Made by a program: the position numbers and the translations under genes. The notes beneath the pieces are model-generated. The model saw nothing but the letters and a program-made list of their open reading frames with translations. It did no database searches and was not told the DNA's origin. Shown one piece after another: positions 1 through 7,886 of a stretch of DNA of 64,000 nt. The first letter of the stretch is position 1. Each line of letters opens with the position of its first letter. Where the stretch lies: NCBI RefSeq assembly GCF_004115975.1, contig NZ_SDDZ01000001.1, positions 496,001-560,000 on the forward strand, written 5' to 3'. The DNA comes from Gelidibacter gilvus (GTDB lineage: Bacteria; Bacteroidota; Bacteroidia; Flavobacteriales; Flavobacteriaceae).

Positions 1-160
1 TTCTTCAACAGAAATGATGTGTAGGGATATTGAAGTGGAAACTGCGTTTCTTGATGCCTTGGCAAGTATCACATCGTACACTTTAAAGGATGATAAACTT
101 CAGTTGTTAGATGAGAATAAAGAACTGCTTATAGAATGCAACTACTTGAAATCGGAGTAG
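1..160 (+). CDS. META domain (HslJ-like) protein, C-terminal fragment
   Basis: The reading frame is open from base 2 to a TAG at 158-160; the 5' part lies outside the window. The visible 52 residues start S-S-T-E-M-M-C, continue into E-x-x-F-L-x-A-L, and end with a D-x-L-x-L-L-D stretch. This matches the second half of META domains (HslJ family), where a T-x-M-M-C motif is followed by a helix and two strands. Such proteins are usually envelope or lipoproteins linked to stress tolerance. Localisation cannot be judged because the N-terminus is missing. Assignment rests on motif memory only. Confidence 0.6.
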   Translation, partial: SSTEMMCRDIEVETAFLDALASITSYTLKDDKLQLLDENKELLIECNYLKSE

Positions 161-221
161 AAAATTAGATTTAATGGCTTGATATCCATTGTTAAAATGC
201 TTATTTTGAAGAGATAAATTG

Positions 222-229
222 TAACTTTG
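222..229 (+). promoter_or_regulatory. Bacteroidota -7 box upstream of sufE
   Basis: TAACTTTG matches the TAnnTTTG consensus of the Bacteroidota primary sigma factor and lies 14 bases before the sufE ATG. No TTG element sits at the ideal 17-23 nt spacing, so the call rests on the -7 box alone. Confidence 0.5.
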
Positions 230-243
230 TATAAAATTTTAGA

Positions 244-666
244 ATGACTATAAAAGCGATACAAGAAGACCTTATTGATGAGTTTTCAATGTTTGAAGAT
301 TGGGAAGAACGCTATCAATACATGATCGATTTGGGTAAGACCTTACCGTTGATTGACGAGCAATACAAAACTCAAGAGAACATCATTAAAGGCTGTCAAA
401 GTAAAGTTTGGGTACATGCTGAAATGGACGGCGACAAAGTGGTCTTTACTGCAGATAGTGACGCCATTATCACTAAAGGCATTATTGCGATTTTAATTCG
501 TGTATTTTCAAATCAAAGTCCTCAAGCGATTATAGACGCCGATACTGATTTTATCGATGCTATTGGTCTTAAGGAACATTTATCGCCAACACGTGCCAAC
601 GGATTGGTGAGTATGATAAAACAATTAAAAATGTATGCTATTGCATACCAAACACAGTTAAACTAA
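244..666 (+). CDS. sufE: SufE, cysteine desulfurase sulfur acceptor
   Basis: This 140-residue protein is full length for SufE. It takes persulfide sulfur from the desulfurase SufS and passes it to the SufBCD scaffold for Fe-S cluster assembly in the cytoplasm. The acceptor cysteine is visible in I-K-G-C-Q-S-K-V-W at Cys51, the same position as in E. coli SufE. The C-terminal part, with L-S-P-T-R-A-N-G, is also characteristic. A TAnnTTTG box sits just upstream. The DUF59 gene downstream belongs to the same pathway, although about 230 bp of repeat-containing spacer separates them. Confidence 0.95.
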   Translation: MTIKAIQEDLIDEFSMFEDWEERYQYMIDLGKTLPLIDEQYKTQENIIKGCQSKVWVHAEMDGDKVVFTADSDAIITKGIIAILIRVFSNQSPQAIIDADTDFIDAIGLKEHLSPTRANGLVSMIKQLKMYAIAYQTQLN

Positions 667-674
667 ATTCCTGA

Positions 675-694
675 ATTCCTGCGCAGGCAGGAAT
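675..694. repeat. Dispersed 20-bp palindromic repeat, copy 1
   Basis: ATTCCTGCGCAGGCAGGAAT has 8-bp inverted arms and a 4-base loop, and lies just after the sufE stop. Closely related copies occur near 22212, 35832, 44912 and 57763, always between genes. Confidence 0.75.
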
Positions 695-895
695 CTCAAA
701 CAAATTCTTGTGTAAACAGGAATCACGGAATTGTTATTTCGAAACAGATTGTTATAGCAAGATAAAGCTTGAATGCTTTCTGATTAGAAAATAGATTTTA
801 TACAAACACAGTACAGTTGAATTAAGTTGATGCGTTGTAGAGTTGAGGTGTTTATCCTAAACTCTTGAACACCTAAACTTCTAAACTTTTGAATA

Positions 896-1219
896 ATGAG
901 TGAAAAAATAGACACGTTCGCCTTAGGCGAAAAGATAGTGAACGTTATAAAAACAGTTTACGACCCTGAAATCCCTGTTGATATCTATGAATTGGGATTG
1001 ATTTACGATGTTTTTGTCAATGAAGATTACGATGTTAAGATCCTGATGACCTTAACTACTCCAAACTGTCCGGTAGCTGAAAGTTTACCATTGGAAGTTG
1101 AAGAGCGCGTTAAATCAATTGACGAGGTGAGATCGGCTATAGTAGAAATGACATTTGATCCACCATGGAGTCAAGATTTGATGAGTGAAGAAGCTAAATT
1201 GGAATTGGGGATGCTGTAG
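896..1219 (+). CDS. SufT-like DUF59/MIP18 family Fe-S assembly protein
   Basis: This 107-residue single-domain DUF59 protein belongs to the MIP18 family, whose members act in Fe-S cluster maturation or delivery. Family hallmarks are D-P-E-I-P-V-D-I-Y-E-L-G-L (residues 23-35) and T-x-P-N-C-P near residues 55-59, with conserved Cys58. The C-terminal D-P-P-W-S-x-D-x-M-S is also typical. It lies downstream of sufE on the same strand. In related flavobacteria, from memory, it is followed by DUF2480 and DUF3078 genes, which here come only after an intervening ABC exporter. It probably supports the SUF pathway; its exact client is unknown. Confidence 0.9.
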   Translation: MSEKIDTFALGEKIVNVIKTVYDPEIPVDIYELGLIYDVFVNEDYDVKILMTLTTPNCPVAESLPLEVEERVKSIDEVRSAIVEMTFDPPWSQDLMSEEAKLELGML

Positions 1220-1223
1220 TGTT

Positions 1224-1240
1224 CAGTTGGCAGTTGGCAG
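1224..1240 (+). repeat. Heptanucleotide repeat CAGTTGG
   Basis: Two and a half tandem copies of CAGTTGG follow the DUF59 stop codon. It is one of several 7-bp-period arrays in this window, the others being at 1323, 49403, 49803, 51840, 54516, 55478 and 55535. Confidence 0.6.
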
Positions 1241-1322
1241 CCTTCCCGTCGTAGCAAGAGCTGAAGATGGACGGACAGTTGATTGCCTATGGAAGACGAT
1301 TTGTAAGTTTTTATCTTGGTTT

Positions 1323-1350
1323 CGGTCACCCGTCATCGGTCACCCGTCCT
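1323..1350 (+). repeat. Heptanucleotide repeat CGGTCAC/CCGTCAT
   Basis: Four degenerate 7-bp units (CGGTCAC, CCGTCAT, CGGTCAC, CCGTCCT) stand upstream of the ABC exporter gene. The motif is the same family as the GATGACC array inside the coding region at 54516-54540, read on the other strand. Confidence 0.65.
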
Positions 1351-1407
1351 TAAGATGATCTCCAATTGATGCTTAGAAAACCTAAATCCTACATCCCTCT
1401 TTAAACA

Positions 1408-3243
1408 ATGGCAAGACCAACTCCTAAATCATTAAAAGACAAAGACAAGACAAGTCTAAGAAAGTCTTTCAGTGCTTTGGTATTTATTCCCCGATTCTTT
1501 AAGGAAATCTGGAAGACCAATAAAAAATTATTTCTATTATCGGCGTTTTGCCGACTTGTAGGTGCCCTTTTACCTGTGGTTATCTTATGGGTTGGTAAGC
1601 TTATTATTGATGAGATTATTCTTCAAACTCAGATAGACGCCTCAGATCTAACACAACTGTGGACCTATGTGGGTATTGAATTGGGTCTCATCGTCCTTTC
1701 TGATCTCATGAGTCGCGCCATTTCATTGACCGACGGTCTTTTGGGAGATGCTTACTCCATAGAATCTTCAGTTACCATTATTAAAAAAACCAATCAAATA
1801 GATATCAGTCTCTTGGAAGATTCTGAGTTCTATGATAAATTGGAACGCGCCAGGATGCAAACTGCAGGGCGTGTAGGGCTTTTGTCTAATGCCTTAGGCG
1901 AAGTTCAGAGTTTGATTTCCATTACCACACTCGTTGCAGGATTGATCTACTTTGAACCCTATCTGATTATTTTATTGGTGTTAAGTATCATCCCTTCTTT
2001 TATTAATGAGATTTGGTTCAGTCAGCAGCAATATTCATTGGCAAGAGGGTGGACGGCAGAAAGACGGGAACTCGATTACTTAAGATTTATCGGTGCGAAT
2101 AACGTTACTGCAAAGGAGATTAAACTCTTTGGATTGACCGATTTTATTGTCGATCGTTTTAAAAACCTTTCCCAAGAATATTATGAACTCAACAAAAAGT
2201 TGGCGGTCAAACGCTCAGCTTTAGGCTTTGTGTTCAATGTTTTGGGCACTTTGAGTTATTATGGGGCTTATGTATTCATTATTTATCGGGTGATCTCTGG
2301 AGTGATTACTCTTGGTGAATTGACATTTTTATCGGGCTCTTTCAATAGGCTGACCCGAAACCTTCAGGATTTCTTTTCAAAATTTACAAGAATTACAGAA
2401 AGTGCACTTTATTTGAAAGATTATTTTGAGTTCATTGACCTCTCGATTGTTCCAAACCACCTTGAAGATCAAGTTTTACCAGAAAAGATAAAAACAGGTT
2501 TTGAATTTAGAAATGTGCATTTTTCTTATCCAGATTCTGAAACTGAAATTCTAAAAGGCGTGAGTTTTAAAATATCTGCCGGTGAAAAAATGGCTTTTGT
2601 AGGTCAAAATGGCGCAGGAAAAACCACACTGACCAAACTGATGTTACGGTTTTACGAACCTACATCTGGTGAAATATTGTTGGACGGCATCAATATCAAT
2701 CGGTTTAAACAAGATGACTATCAAAAGTTTTTTGGGGTCATTTTTCAAGATTTTTTCAGATATGAATTTACGGTCAGGGAAAACATTGCCATTGGCGATA
2801 TTGACGAATTGGACAATCAAGAAAAAATTGAAAATGCCGCTCAATTGAGTTTGGCTGATGAAGTTATTTCTGAATTTAAAAAAGGTTATGATCAACAACT
2901 CGGAAAACGCTTTTATAAAGGACAGGAACTTTCAGGTGGCCAATGGCAAAAGGTAGCTTTGGCAAGAGCGTATATGAAGGACGCTGAGGTGATGATTTTA
3001 GATGAACCAACTTCAGCCTTGGACGCCAAGGCAGAAAGTGATGTGTTTAAGCGTTTTATTGCGTTGACTAAAGGGAAAACAAGCATCATCATCTCTCACA
3101 GATTTAGTACCGTCAGGCAAGCCGATCGGATTTTGGTATTGGAAGAAGGAAAAGTATTAGAAATGGGAACGCATGAGGAATTGATGGCAAATGATGCACT
3201 TTACGCACAACTCTTTCAATTGCAAGCGGAAGGCTATCAGTAA
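1408..3243 (+). CDS. ABC transporter, fused permease and ATPase (exporter type)
   Basis: This 611-residue half-transporter has an N-terminal membrane region (about residues 30-330) and a C-terminal ATPase (about 370-600). It would act as a dimer in the inner membrane. Walker A G-Q-N-G-A-G-K-T-T is at residues 399-407, the signature L-S-G-G-Q near 508, Walker B followed by D-E-P-T-S-A-L-D near 528-538, and the H-loop in I-S-H-R-F-S-T. The substrate cannot be read from sequence; lipid, drug or peptide export are possible. It interrupts what looks like a SufE-DUF59-DUF2480-DUF3078 neighbourhood and is flanked by repeats on both sides, which suggests later insertion. Confidence 0.9.
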   Translation: MARPTPKSLKDKDKTSLRKSFSALVFIPRFFKEIWKTNKKLFLLSAFCRLVGALLPVVILWVGKLIIDEIILQTQIDASDLTQLWTYVGIELGLIVLSDLMSRAISLTDGLLGDAYSIESSVTIIKKTNQIDISLLEDSEFYDKLERARMQTAGRVGLLSNALGEVQSLISITTLVAGLIYFEPYLIILLVLSIIPSFINEIWFSQQQYSLARGWTAERRELDYLRFIGANNVTAKEIKLFGLTDFIVDRFKNLSQEYYELNKKLAVKRSALGFVFNVLGTLSYYGAYVFIIYRVISGVITLGELTFLSGSFNRLTRNLQDFFSKFTRITESALYLKDYFEFIDLSIVPNHLEDQVLPEKIKTGFEFRNVHFSYPDSETEILKGVSFKISAGEKMAFVGQNGAGKTTLTKLMLRFYEPTSGEILLDGININRFKQDDYQKFFGVIFQDFFRYEFTVRENIAIGDIDELDNQEKIENAAQLSLADEVISEFKKGYDQQLGKRFYKGQELSGGQWQKVALARAYMKDAEVMILDEPTSALDAKAESDVFKRFIALTKGKTSIIISHRFSTVRQADRILVLEEGKVLEMGTHEELMANDALYAQLFQLQAEGYQ

Positions 3244-3292
3244 AGAGATGTGCTTGAATAGTTTGTAGGAGATTTATCTCTTTAGTTTTCCG

Positions 3293-3518
3293 CGCACGTC
3301 GTCCTTGATGGATTGATTAAGAGCAACGGTTCTTTGGATTTAAAATGAGATCCCGCCCAAAAGCGGGATTAGTTCAACCAACTATTTTGTCAGCGCACTT
3401 CGTGCTTGATGGTTCGATTAAGAGCAATAGTTCTTAAGTTTAAATATGAGATCCCGCCCAAAAGCGGGATTAGTTCAACCAACTATTTTGTCAGCGCACT
3501 TCGTGCTTGACAAAATAG
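3293..3518 (+). repeat. 101-bp tandem repeat with nested hairpins
   Basis: Two full direct copies of a ~101-bp unit (from about 3293 and 3393) are followed by a partial third copy that ends at 3518. Each unit carries a hairpin with arms ATCCCGC/GCGGGAT (3350-3369 and 3451-3470). The array closes with a longer inverted repeat, arms CTATTTTGTC (3483-3492) and GACAAAATAG (3509-3518), enclosing a GCAC-TTC-GTGC stem. It fills most of the gap between the ABC exporter and the DUF2480 gene. No ORF is present. Confidence 0.8.
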
Positions 3519-3550
3519 GGTTTCACTAACAAAAAACTTAATTTTACATT

Positions 3551-4057
3551 ATGGAAAATGAAATTATCAACAGAGTAGCCAATAGTAAATTGGTAGTGGT
3601 AAACTTAGAGGATTATTATCCAAAGGGTCAGCGTACCGTTTTTGATATCAAGGATTGGTTGTTTCAGGAATTAGTGCTTCGAGAAAAGGATTTTAGAGCA
3701 CACGTCAATGAACATAATTGGTCGCAGTATCAAGACCAATACGTAGCCTTGACCTGTACTTCAGATGCCATTGTGCCGGCATGGGCTTTTATGTTGCTGA
3801 CCATGCATTTACAACCTTATGCAAAAACAATCGTTGTGGGCAGTTTGGAACAACTTGAAACGTCCATATATCAGGAGGTCATTCAAAACATAGAAACCGA
3901 TGCGTTTGTAGATCAACCGCTCATCATTAAAGGGTGCACAAATAAACCCGTTCCTGCCAATGCGTATATCATGCTGTCACAAAAATTAAAACCTTTGGCA
4001 AGATCTATTATGTATGGAGAAGCTTGTTCTTCAGTACCTCTGTATAAAAGAAAATAA
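3551..4057 (+). CDS. DUF2480 family protein
   Basis: This 168-residue soluble protein is recognised as the Bacteroidota DUF2480 family by its N-terminal V-N-L-E-D-Y-Y-P, the D-I-K-D-W-L-F-Q-x-L-x-L-R-E-K-D-F-R segment and the C-terminal G-E-A-C-S-S-V-P. Conserved features include an N-H-x-W-S-Q-Y-x-D motif and cysteines in G-C-T and E-A-C-S. No signal peptide is seen, so it is probably cytoplasmic. The molecular function is unknown. Its recurrent position beside SUF genes and DUF3078, as here, suggests a role related to Fe-S assembly, but this is inference from neighbourhood only. Confidence 0.85.
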   Translation: MENEIINRVANSKLVVVNLEDYYPKGQRTVFDIKDWLFQELVLREKDFRAHVNEHNWSQYQDQYVALTCTSDAIVPAWAFMLLTMHLQPYAKTIVVGSLEQLETSIYQEVIQNIETDAFVDQPLIIKGCTNKPVPANAYIMLSQKLKPLARSIMYGEACSSVPLYKRK

Positions 4058-4065
4058 TAGTCGAC

Positions 4066-4096
4066 TTGAAAAAATATTGATTAAATCTTATCTTTG
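4066..4096 (+). promoter_or_regulatory. Promoter of the DUF3078 gene
   Basis: A TTG at 4066-4068, a 20-nt spacer and TATCTTTG at 4089-4096 match the Bacteroidota promoter consensus (TTG, 17-23 nt, TAnnTTTG). The start codon is 43 nt downstream. So this gene can be transcribed on its own, apart from the DUF2480 gene. Confidence 0.7.
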
Positions 4097-4138
4097 CACG
4101 TTTTTAAAATTAATCTAAAGAATTTAAAACATTAAATT

Positions 4139-5077
4139 ATGAAAAACAAAGTAATTTTAAGTTTCGTCTTAATGCTGACTATGTCATTTGGTTTTGCACA
4201 AACTAAAGAAGAGTTACAAGCTCAAAAGTCAGAGAAACAAGCTGTAGCCGATGCGGCTCAAGCTGAAGCAAATGCTATCCAAGCGCAAATAGACGCCCTT
4301 CCTGGCTGGAAAAAAGGCGCATTTGGAGTTATTGGTGGAAGTTTATCGAACTTCAACAATTGGTATGCTCAAGGCGCACCTAACAACAGTTCTGGGAATA
4401 TTGGAATTAATTTCAATGCCTTTGCCAACAAATTGGAAGACAAATATTTTTGGAGAAACTCTTTAACGGTTAATTTGGCTTGGGTGAAATTGGACGATAA
4501 AGATAACCCTGCTGATAATGATAGTTTTCAGCCGACCTCTGACGTGTTTAATATTTCGTCATTGTATGGTCAAAAATTAAGCGATAAATGGGCTGCTTCT
4601 GCATTGGGAGAATACAGAACAACCATTTTGAACAATTTCAATGATCCTGGATACTTAGATTTGGGTGTTGGTTTTACGTGGACGCCAGTCAACGACTTAA
4701 TTGTTGTGATCCATCCTTTAAACTACAACTTTGTATTTGCAGATAACGATGCCGTTTTTGAATCCTCTTTAGGTGCTAAAATTATGGCAGATTATACTAG
4801 AAAAATGGGTGCAATCGATTTTAAATCAAATCTATCTGCGTTTTTCAGTTATAAAGGATCTGATTTGTCTAACTGGACGTGGACCAACAATTTCAGCTAT
4901 ACCCTTTGGAAAAATATTGGGGTAGGTTTTGATTTTGCATTGAGAAGCAATAAGCAAGAAGCTTTAAATTATGCGCTAGGTCAGTATAACGGACCAATTG
5001 GAAGTGAGCCTACTTTTGGAACTGTTGACAACGATTTACAAACCTACTACACTGTTGGTTTGACTTATAAATTCTAA
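4139..5077 (+). CDS. DUF3078 domain-containing outer-membrane-type protein
   Basis: The 312-residue protein begins with a clear signal peptide cleaved after F-G-F-A-Q (residue ~21). A short Ala/Gln/Glu-rich coiled coil (about 22-52) follows. The rest is a beta-rich region with many aromatic alternating strands (N-F-N-N-W-Y, L-G-V-G-F-T-W-T) ending in Y-T-V-G-L-T-Y-K-F, typical of an outer-membrane barrel with a terminal aromatic. It matches the Bacteroidota DUF3078 family, function unknown. It has its own promoter upstream and a strong terminator downstream. Confidence 0.8.
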   Translation: MKNKVILSFVLMLTMSFGFAQTKEELQAQKSEKQAVADAAQAEANAIQAQIDALPGWKKGAFGVIGGSLSNFNNWYAQGAPNNSSGNIGINFNAFANKLEDKYFWRNSLTVNLAWVKLDDKDNPADNDSFQPTSDVFNISSLYGQKLSDKWAASALGEYRTTILNNFNDPGYLDLGVGFTWTPVNDLIVVIHPLNYNFVFADNDAVFESSLGAKIMADYTRKMGAIDFKSNLSAFFSYKGSDLSNWTWTNNFSYTLWKNIGVGFDFALRSNKQEALNYALGQYNGPIGSEPTFGTVDNDLQTYYTVGLTYKF

Positions 5078-5094
5078 GTAAAATTAAATTATAT

Positions 5095-5126
5095 AAAAAA
5101 TGCTACCTGATTCGGGTAGCATTTTT
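5095..5126. terminator. Bidirectional terminator between DUF3078 gene and hflX
   Basis: Stem AATGCTACC / GGGTAGCATT with a 6-base loop is flanked by A-runs and T-runs, so it can end transcription from both converging genes. Confidence 0.85.
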
Positions 5127-5148
5127 TTTTGAATAAAATAGAATGAGA

Positions 5149-6363
5149 TTACTCTTCTTCCTCTATATAATCAGGATAAAGGAAATCGTTATATGGAAAA
5201 CGGGTCACGTGAATATCTCTTACTTCATCATAAACACGATGTTTAAAACTTTCTAGATTTTCTTTGTTCAGCGCTGAGATAAAAATGGCGTCATCCCCAA
5301 TTTTGTTCATCCAAGTCTTTTTCCATTCCTCTAACGTATAATTGTCCTTGGTTTTAACGGCAATTAAATCGTCCTCATCAAACGGCACTGGTTCATAGGC
5401 ATCAATTTTATTGAAGACCATGATGGTGGGCTTTTGTCCACTGTCAATTTCATTCAATATTTTACGAACGGAAGCTATTTGCTCTTCAAAATTATGATGC
5501 GAAATATCTACCACATGCAGCAATAGATCTGCTTCCCTAACCTCGTCCAAAGTACTTTTAAATGATTCAATGAGCTGTGTAGGTAGTTTTCTGATAAATC
5601 CAACCGTATCACTCACCAAAAATGGCAGATTGCCAATCACTACTTTTCTTACCGTAGTATCAAGAGTGGCAAATAATTTGTCCTCGACAAAAACCTCACT
5701 ATTGCTAATGACATTCATTAAGGTGGATTTACCAACGTTGGTATATCCAACTAAAGCTACGCGTACCAAGTGACCTCTATTGCCACGTTGTATAGCTTGT
5801 TGTTTGTCAATGACCTTTAATTTATCTTTTAAAAGTGTGATTCGATCCCTGACGATACGACGGTCAGTTTCAATTTCACGCTCCCCAGGACCACGCATCC
5901 CAATACCTCCTCGTTGACGTTCCAAGTGGGTCCACATCCCTTTTAATCTTGGGAGTAAATATTCACACTGCGCCAATTCAACTTGTGTCCTTGCGTAACT
6001 GGTTTGGGCACGTTGGGCAAAAATATCAAGAATAAGATTGGTTCTATCCAACACCTTGCATTCTAATATCTTGCTTATATTCCGTTCTTGGGCCGCTGAT
6101 AATTCATCATCAAAAATGGCAGTATCAATTTCATTTTCTTTGATGAAATTCAATACCTCTTGCAACTTCCCCGTCCCGATAAATGTTTTGGGATGGGGTG
6201 CTTCCATTTTTTGTTTGAAGCGTTTTACCACCTCGCCACCGGCTGTAAAGGTTAAGAACTCCAACTCATCTAAATATTCTCTAGCTTGTAATTCATCTTG
6301 ATCTTTGGTGATCACCCCAATTAAAACCGCTCTTTCTAATTTTATATCTGTTTTTTCTAGCAT
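5149..6363 (-). CDS. hflX: GTPase HflX
   Basis: This 404-residue protein has the usual HflX layout: an N-terminal nucleotide-binding subdomain with a long coiled coil containing the glycine-rich G-x-G-M-R-G-P-G-E segment, then a TRAFAC GTPase domain. The P-loop G-Y-T-N-V-G-K-S-T starts at residue 206, the G3 motif D-T-V-G-F and G4 N-K-I-D follow. HflX binds the 50S subunit and rescues or splits stalled ribosomes, especially under heat stress. It acts in the cytoplasm. A TAACTTTG promoter box lies on the minus strand at 6380-6387. Confidence 0.95.
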   Translation of the reverse strand: MLEKTDIKLERAVLIGVITKDQDELQAREYLDELEFLTFTAGGEVVKRFKQKMEAPHPKTFIGTGKLQEVLNFIKENEIDTAIFDDELSAAQERNISKILECKVLDRTNLILDIFAQRAQTSYARTQVELAQCEYLLPRLKGMWTHLERQRGGIGMRGPGEREIETDRRIVRDRITLLKDKLKVIDKQQAIQRGNRGHLVRVALVGYTNVGKSTLMNVISNSEVFVEDKLFATLDTTVRKVVIGNLPFLVSDTVGFIRKLPTQLIESFKSTLDEVREADLLLHVVDISHHNFEEQIASVRKILNEIDSGQKPTIMVFNKIDAYEPVPFDEDDLIAVKTKDNYTLEEWKKTWMNKIGDDAIFISALNKENLESFKHRVYDEVRDIHVTRFPYNDFLYPDYIEEEE

Positions 6364-6379
6364 AAATGTATTTAAAATA

Positions 6380-6387
6380 CAAAGTTA
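6380..6387 (-). promoter_or_regulatory. -7 promoter box of hflX
   Basis: Minus-strand TAACTTTG fits TAnnTTTG and lies 17 nt before the hflX start codon. No matching TTG was seen upstream. Confidence 0.55.
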
Positions 6388-6436
6388 CATAATTGATTGG
6401 CTATCATTTAGTATTTTTAAAACTTAAATTGTTAAT

Positions 6437-7393
6437 GTGAGCCTTCAAACCCCAAATTCTGAAACTTATACGATTGCTTTTTATAATACGGAGAATTTAG
6501 TTGATTATATAGATAATCCGCTGACTCTTGACGACGGTTTTTTAGAAACATCATCTAAAAAATGGAACAAAGATCGGTATGAAAATAAAATCTATAAAAC
6601 GGGGTTGGCAATTTCCAAAATAGGATTTGATGAGCTTCAAAAGCCACCCACATTAATTGGTTTGGCTGAGGTTGAAAACGATAGGGTCTTGAGTGCTTTG
6701 GTTGAAAGCGCACATCTAAAAGATTATAATTACGGTTATATACGCTACGACTCGCCAGACGAACGAGGTATTGATGTCGCCTTATTATATGATAAAGATA
6801 GTTTTACCGTTGAAAACTCAGATAATATTGTGCTTGAAGTTGAAAGTGAACTTGGCGTAAGAGATTATACTAGGGATATCCTCAAAGTGAGCGGCTATTT
6901 GGATGGGGAAAAGATTCATCTCTTGATCAATCATTGGCCTTCAAGGCACCAAGGATCCGACACCACAGGACATAAACGGATGTATGCTGCCCAAAAAGTC
7001 GTTGCTCTTATTAATGGTATTTTGGAGAATGATGCTGAAGCAAAGGTTATTGTTATGGGCGATTTTAATGACAATCCAAAAAATGAAAGTATCCAATACT
7101 TAAAAAACACCAAATCATTATTTAATCCCATGGAAAAATTGATGTCCTACACTAGAGGTAGTGCCAACCACAATTTTAAATGGATTTTATTTGATCAAAT
7201 TTTGATGACCAAAAACTTTTTGGAACCACATAATAAAGGTTTAAAGTTTTTGAAAGCTGATATTTTTGATGATAAATTCTTAGCGGAATATCATGGGAAA
7301 TATAAGGGACAACCTTTTAGAACTTATGCCGGGAATAAATATAAGGGTGGCTTTAGTGATCATTTCCCTGTGTATATTCAGCTGAAAAAGTAG
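6437..7393 (+). CDS. Endonuclease/exonuclease/phosphatase family protein, no signal peptide
   Basis: This 318-residue EEP-superfamily hydrolase starts at a GTG because an in-frame stop lies four codons upstream. Motifs in order: Y-N-T-E-N-L (metal-binding Asn/Glu, residues 16-21), L-A-E-V-E-N (about 76-81), N-H-W-P-S-R-H, V-M-G-D-F-N-D-N-P, and the terminal S-D-H-F-P-V-Y-I with the catalytic Asp-His. EEP enzymes cleave phosphodiester or phosphomonoester bonds, often in nucleic acids. It is paralogous to the secreted EEP at 12451, but has no signal peptide, so it is predicted cytoplasmic unless exported otherwise. It ends convergently with the membrane protein gene at 7486. Confidence 0.88.
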   Translation: MSLQTPNSETYTIAFYNTENLVDYIDNPLTLDDGFLETSSKKWNKDRYENKIYKTGLAISKIGFDELQKPPTLIGLAEVENDRVLSALVESAHLKDYNYGYIRYDSPDERGIDVALLYDKDSFTVENSDNIVLEVESELGVRDYTRDILKVSGYLDGEKIHLLINHWPSRHQGSDTTGHKRMYAAQKVVALINGILENDAEAKVIVMGDFNDNPKNESIQYLKNTKSLFNPMEKLMSYTRGSANHNFKWILFDQILMTKNFLEPHNKGLKFLKADIFDDKFLAEYHGKYKGQPFRTYAGNKYKGGFSDHFPVYIQLKK

Positions 7394-7485
7394 GTGAAAT
7401 AAAAGTGAGATAATAATAAGATCATCTACACATGGTAAGAAAAGTGTGAATTTTAACTTCTAGATATATCTCAATAGGACATCCG

Positions 7486-7860
7486 CTAAAAAACCTTCAT
7501 GAAAATTACAGCCAAAAATATAGCCACAGCAGGAATCAGCCAAAGCGTAAAAATACCATAACTCGATTTCTTCTTTTGATTGGCGTTCATAATCTTTCGT
7601 TTTTTACCACTGTACTGAATCCAATTTTTAAAGTAAAGAATTAGGGAAGCCAATACAAACAACACCCAGGCTTTTGTTGCAGTCATGGTTGCCACATGCA
7701 TCTGATGGAAGAACTCCGCAAAGAACACCCCTAAAACAAGTAAGATTGATGCTTGTACTATGGTGATGTAAAGAATAGCAATGGTGTTGGCCTTTTTTTT
7801 ATAAGTGCCATTTTTGTAATGGTTAAAACTATTGAAAAATAGTTGGTCAAATAGGGTCAT
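7486..7860 (-). CDS. Small membrane protein of unknown function
   Basis: This 124-residue protein has three hydrophobic segments (about residues 28-50, 61-77 and 102-122) joined by lysine-rich loops, including a K-K-R-K-I-M-N-A-N-Q-K-K-K stretch. It is predicted to be an inner-membrane protein. I do not recognise a family. It lies 26 bp downstream of the DUF5689 lipoprotein gene on the same strand, so it may be cotranscribed with the receptor/lipoprotein pair. No function can be assigned. Confidence 0.65.
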   Translation of the reverse strand: MTLFDQLFFNSFNHYKNGTYKKKANTIAILYITIVQASILLVLGVFFAEFFHQMHVATMTATKAWVLFVLASLILYFKNWIQYSGKKRKIMNANQKKKSSYGIFTLWLIPAVAIFLAVIFMKVF

Positions 7861-7886
7861 ATAAAGTTGGTGTCACTACGATTTAC

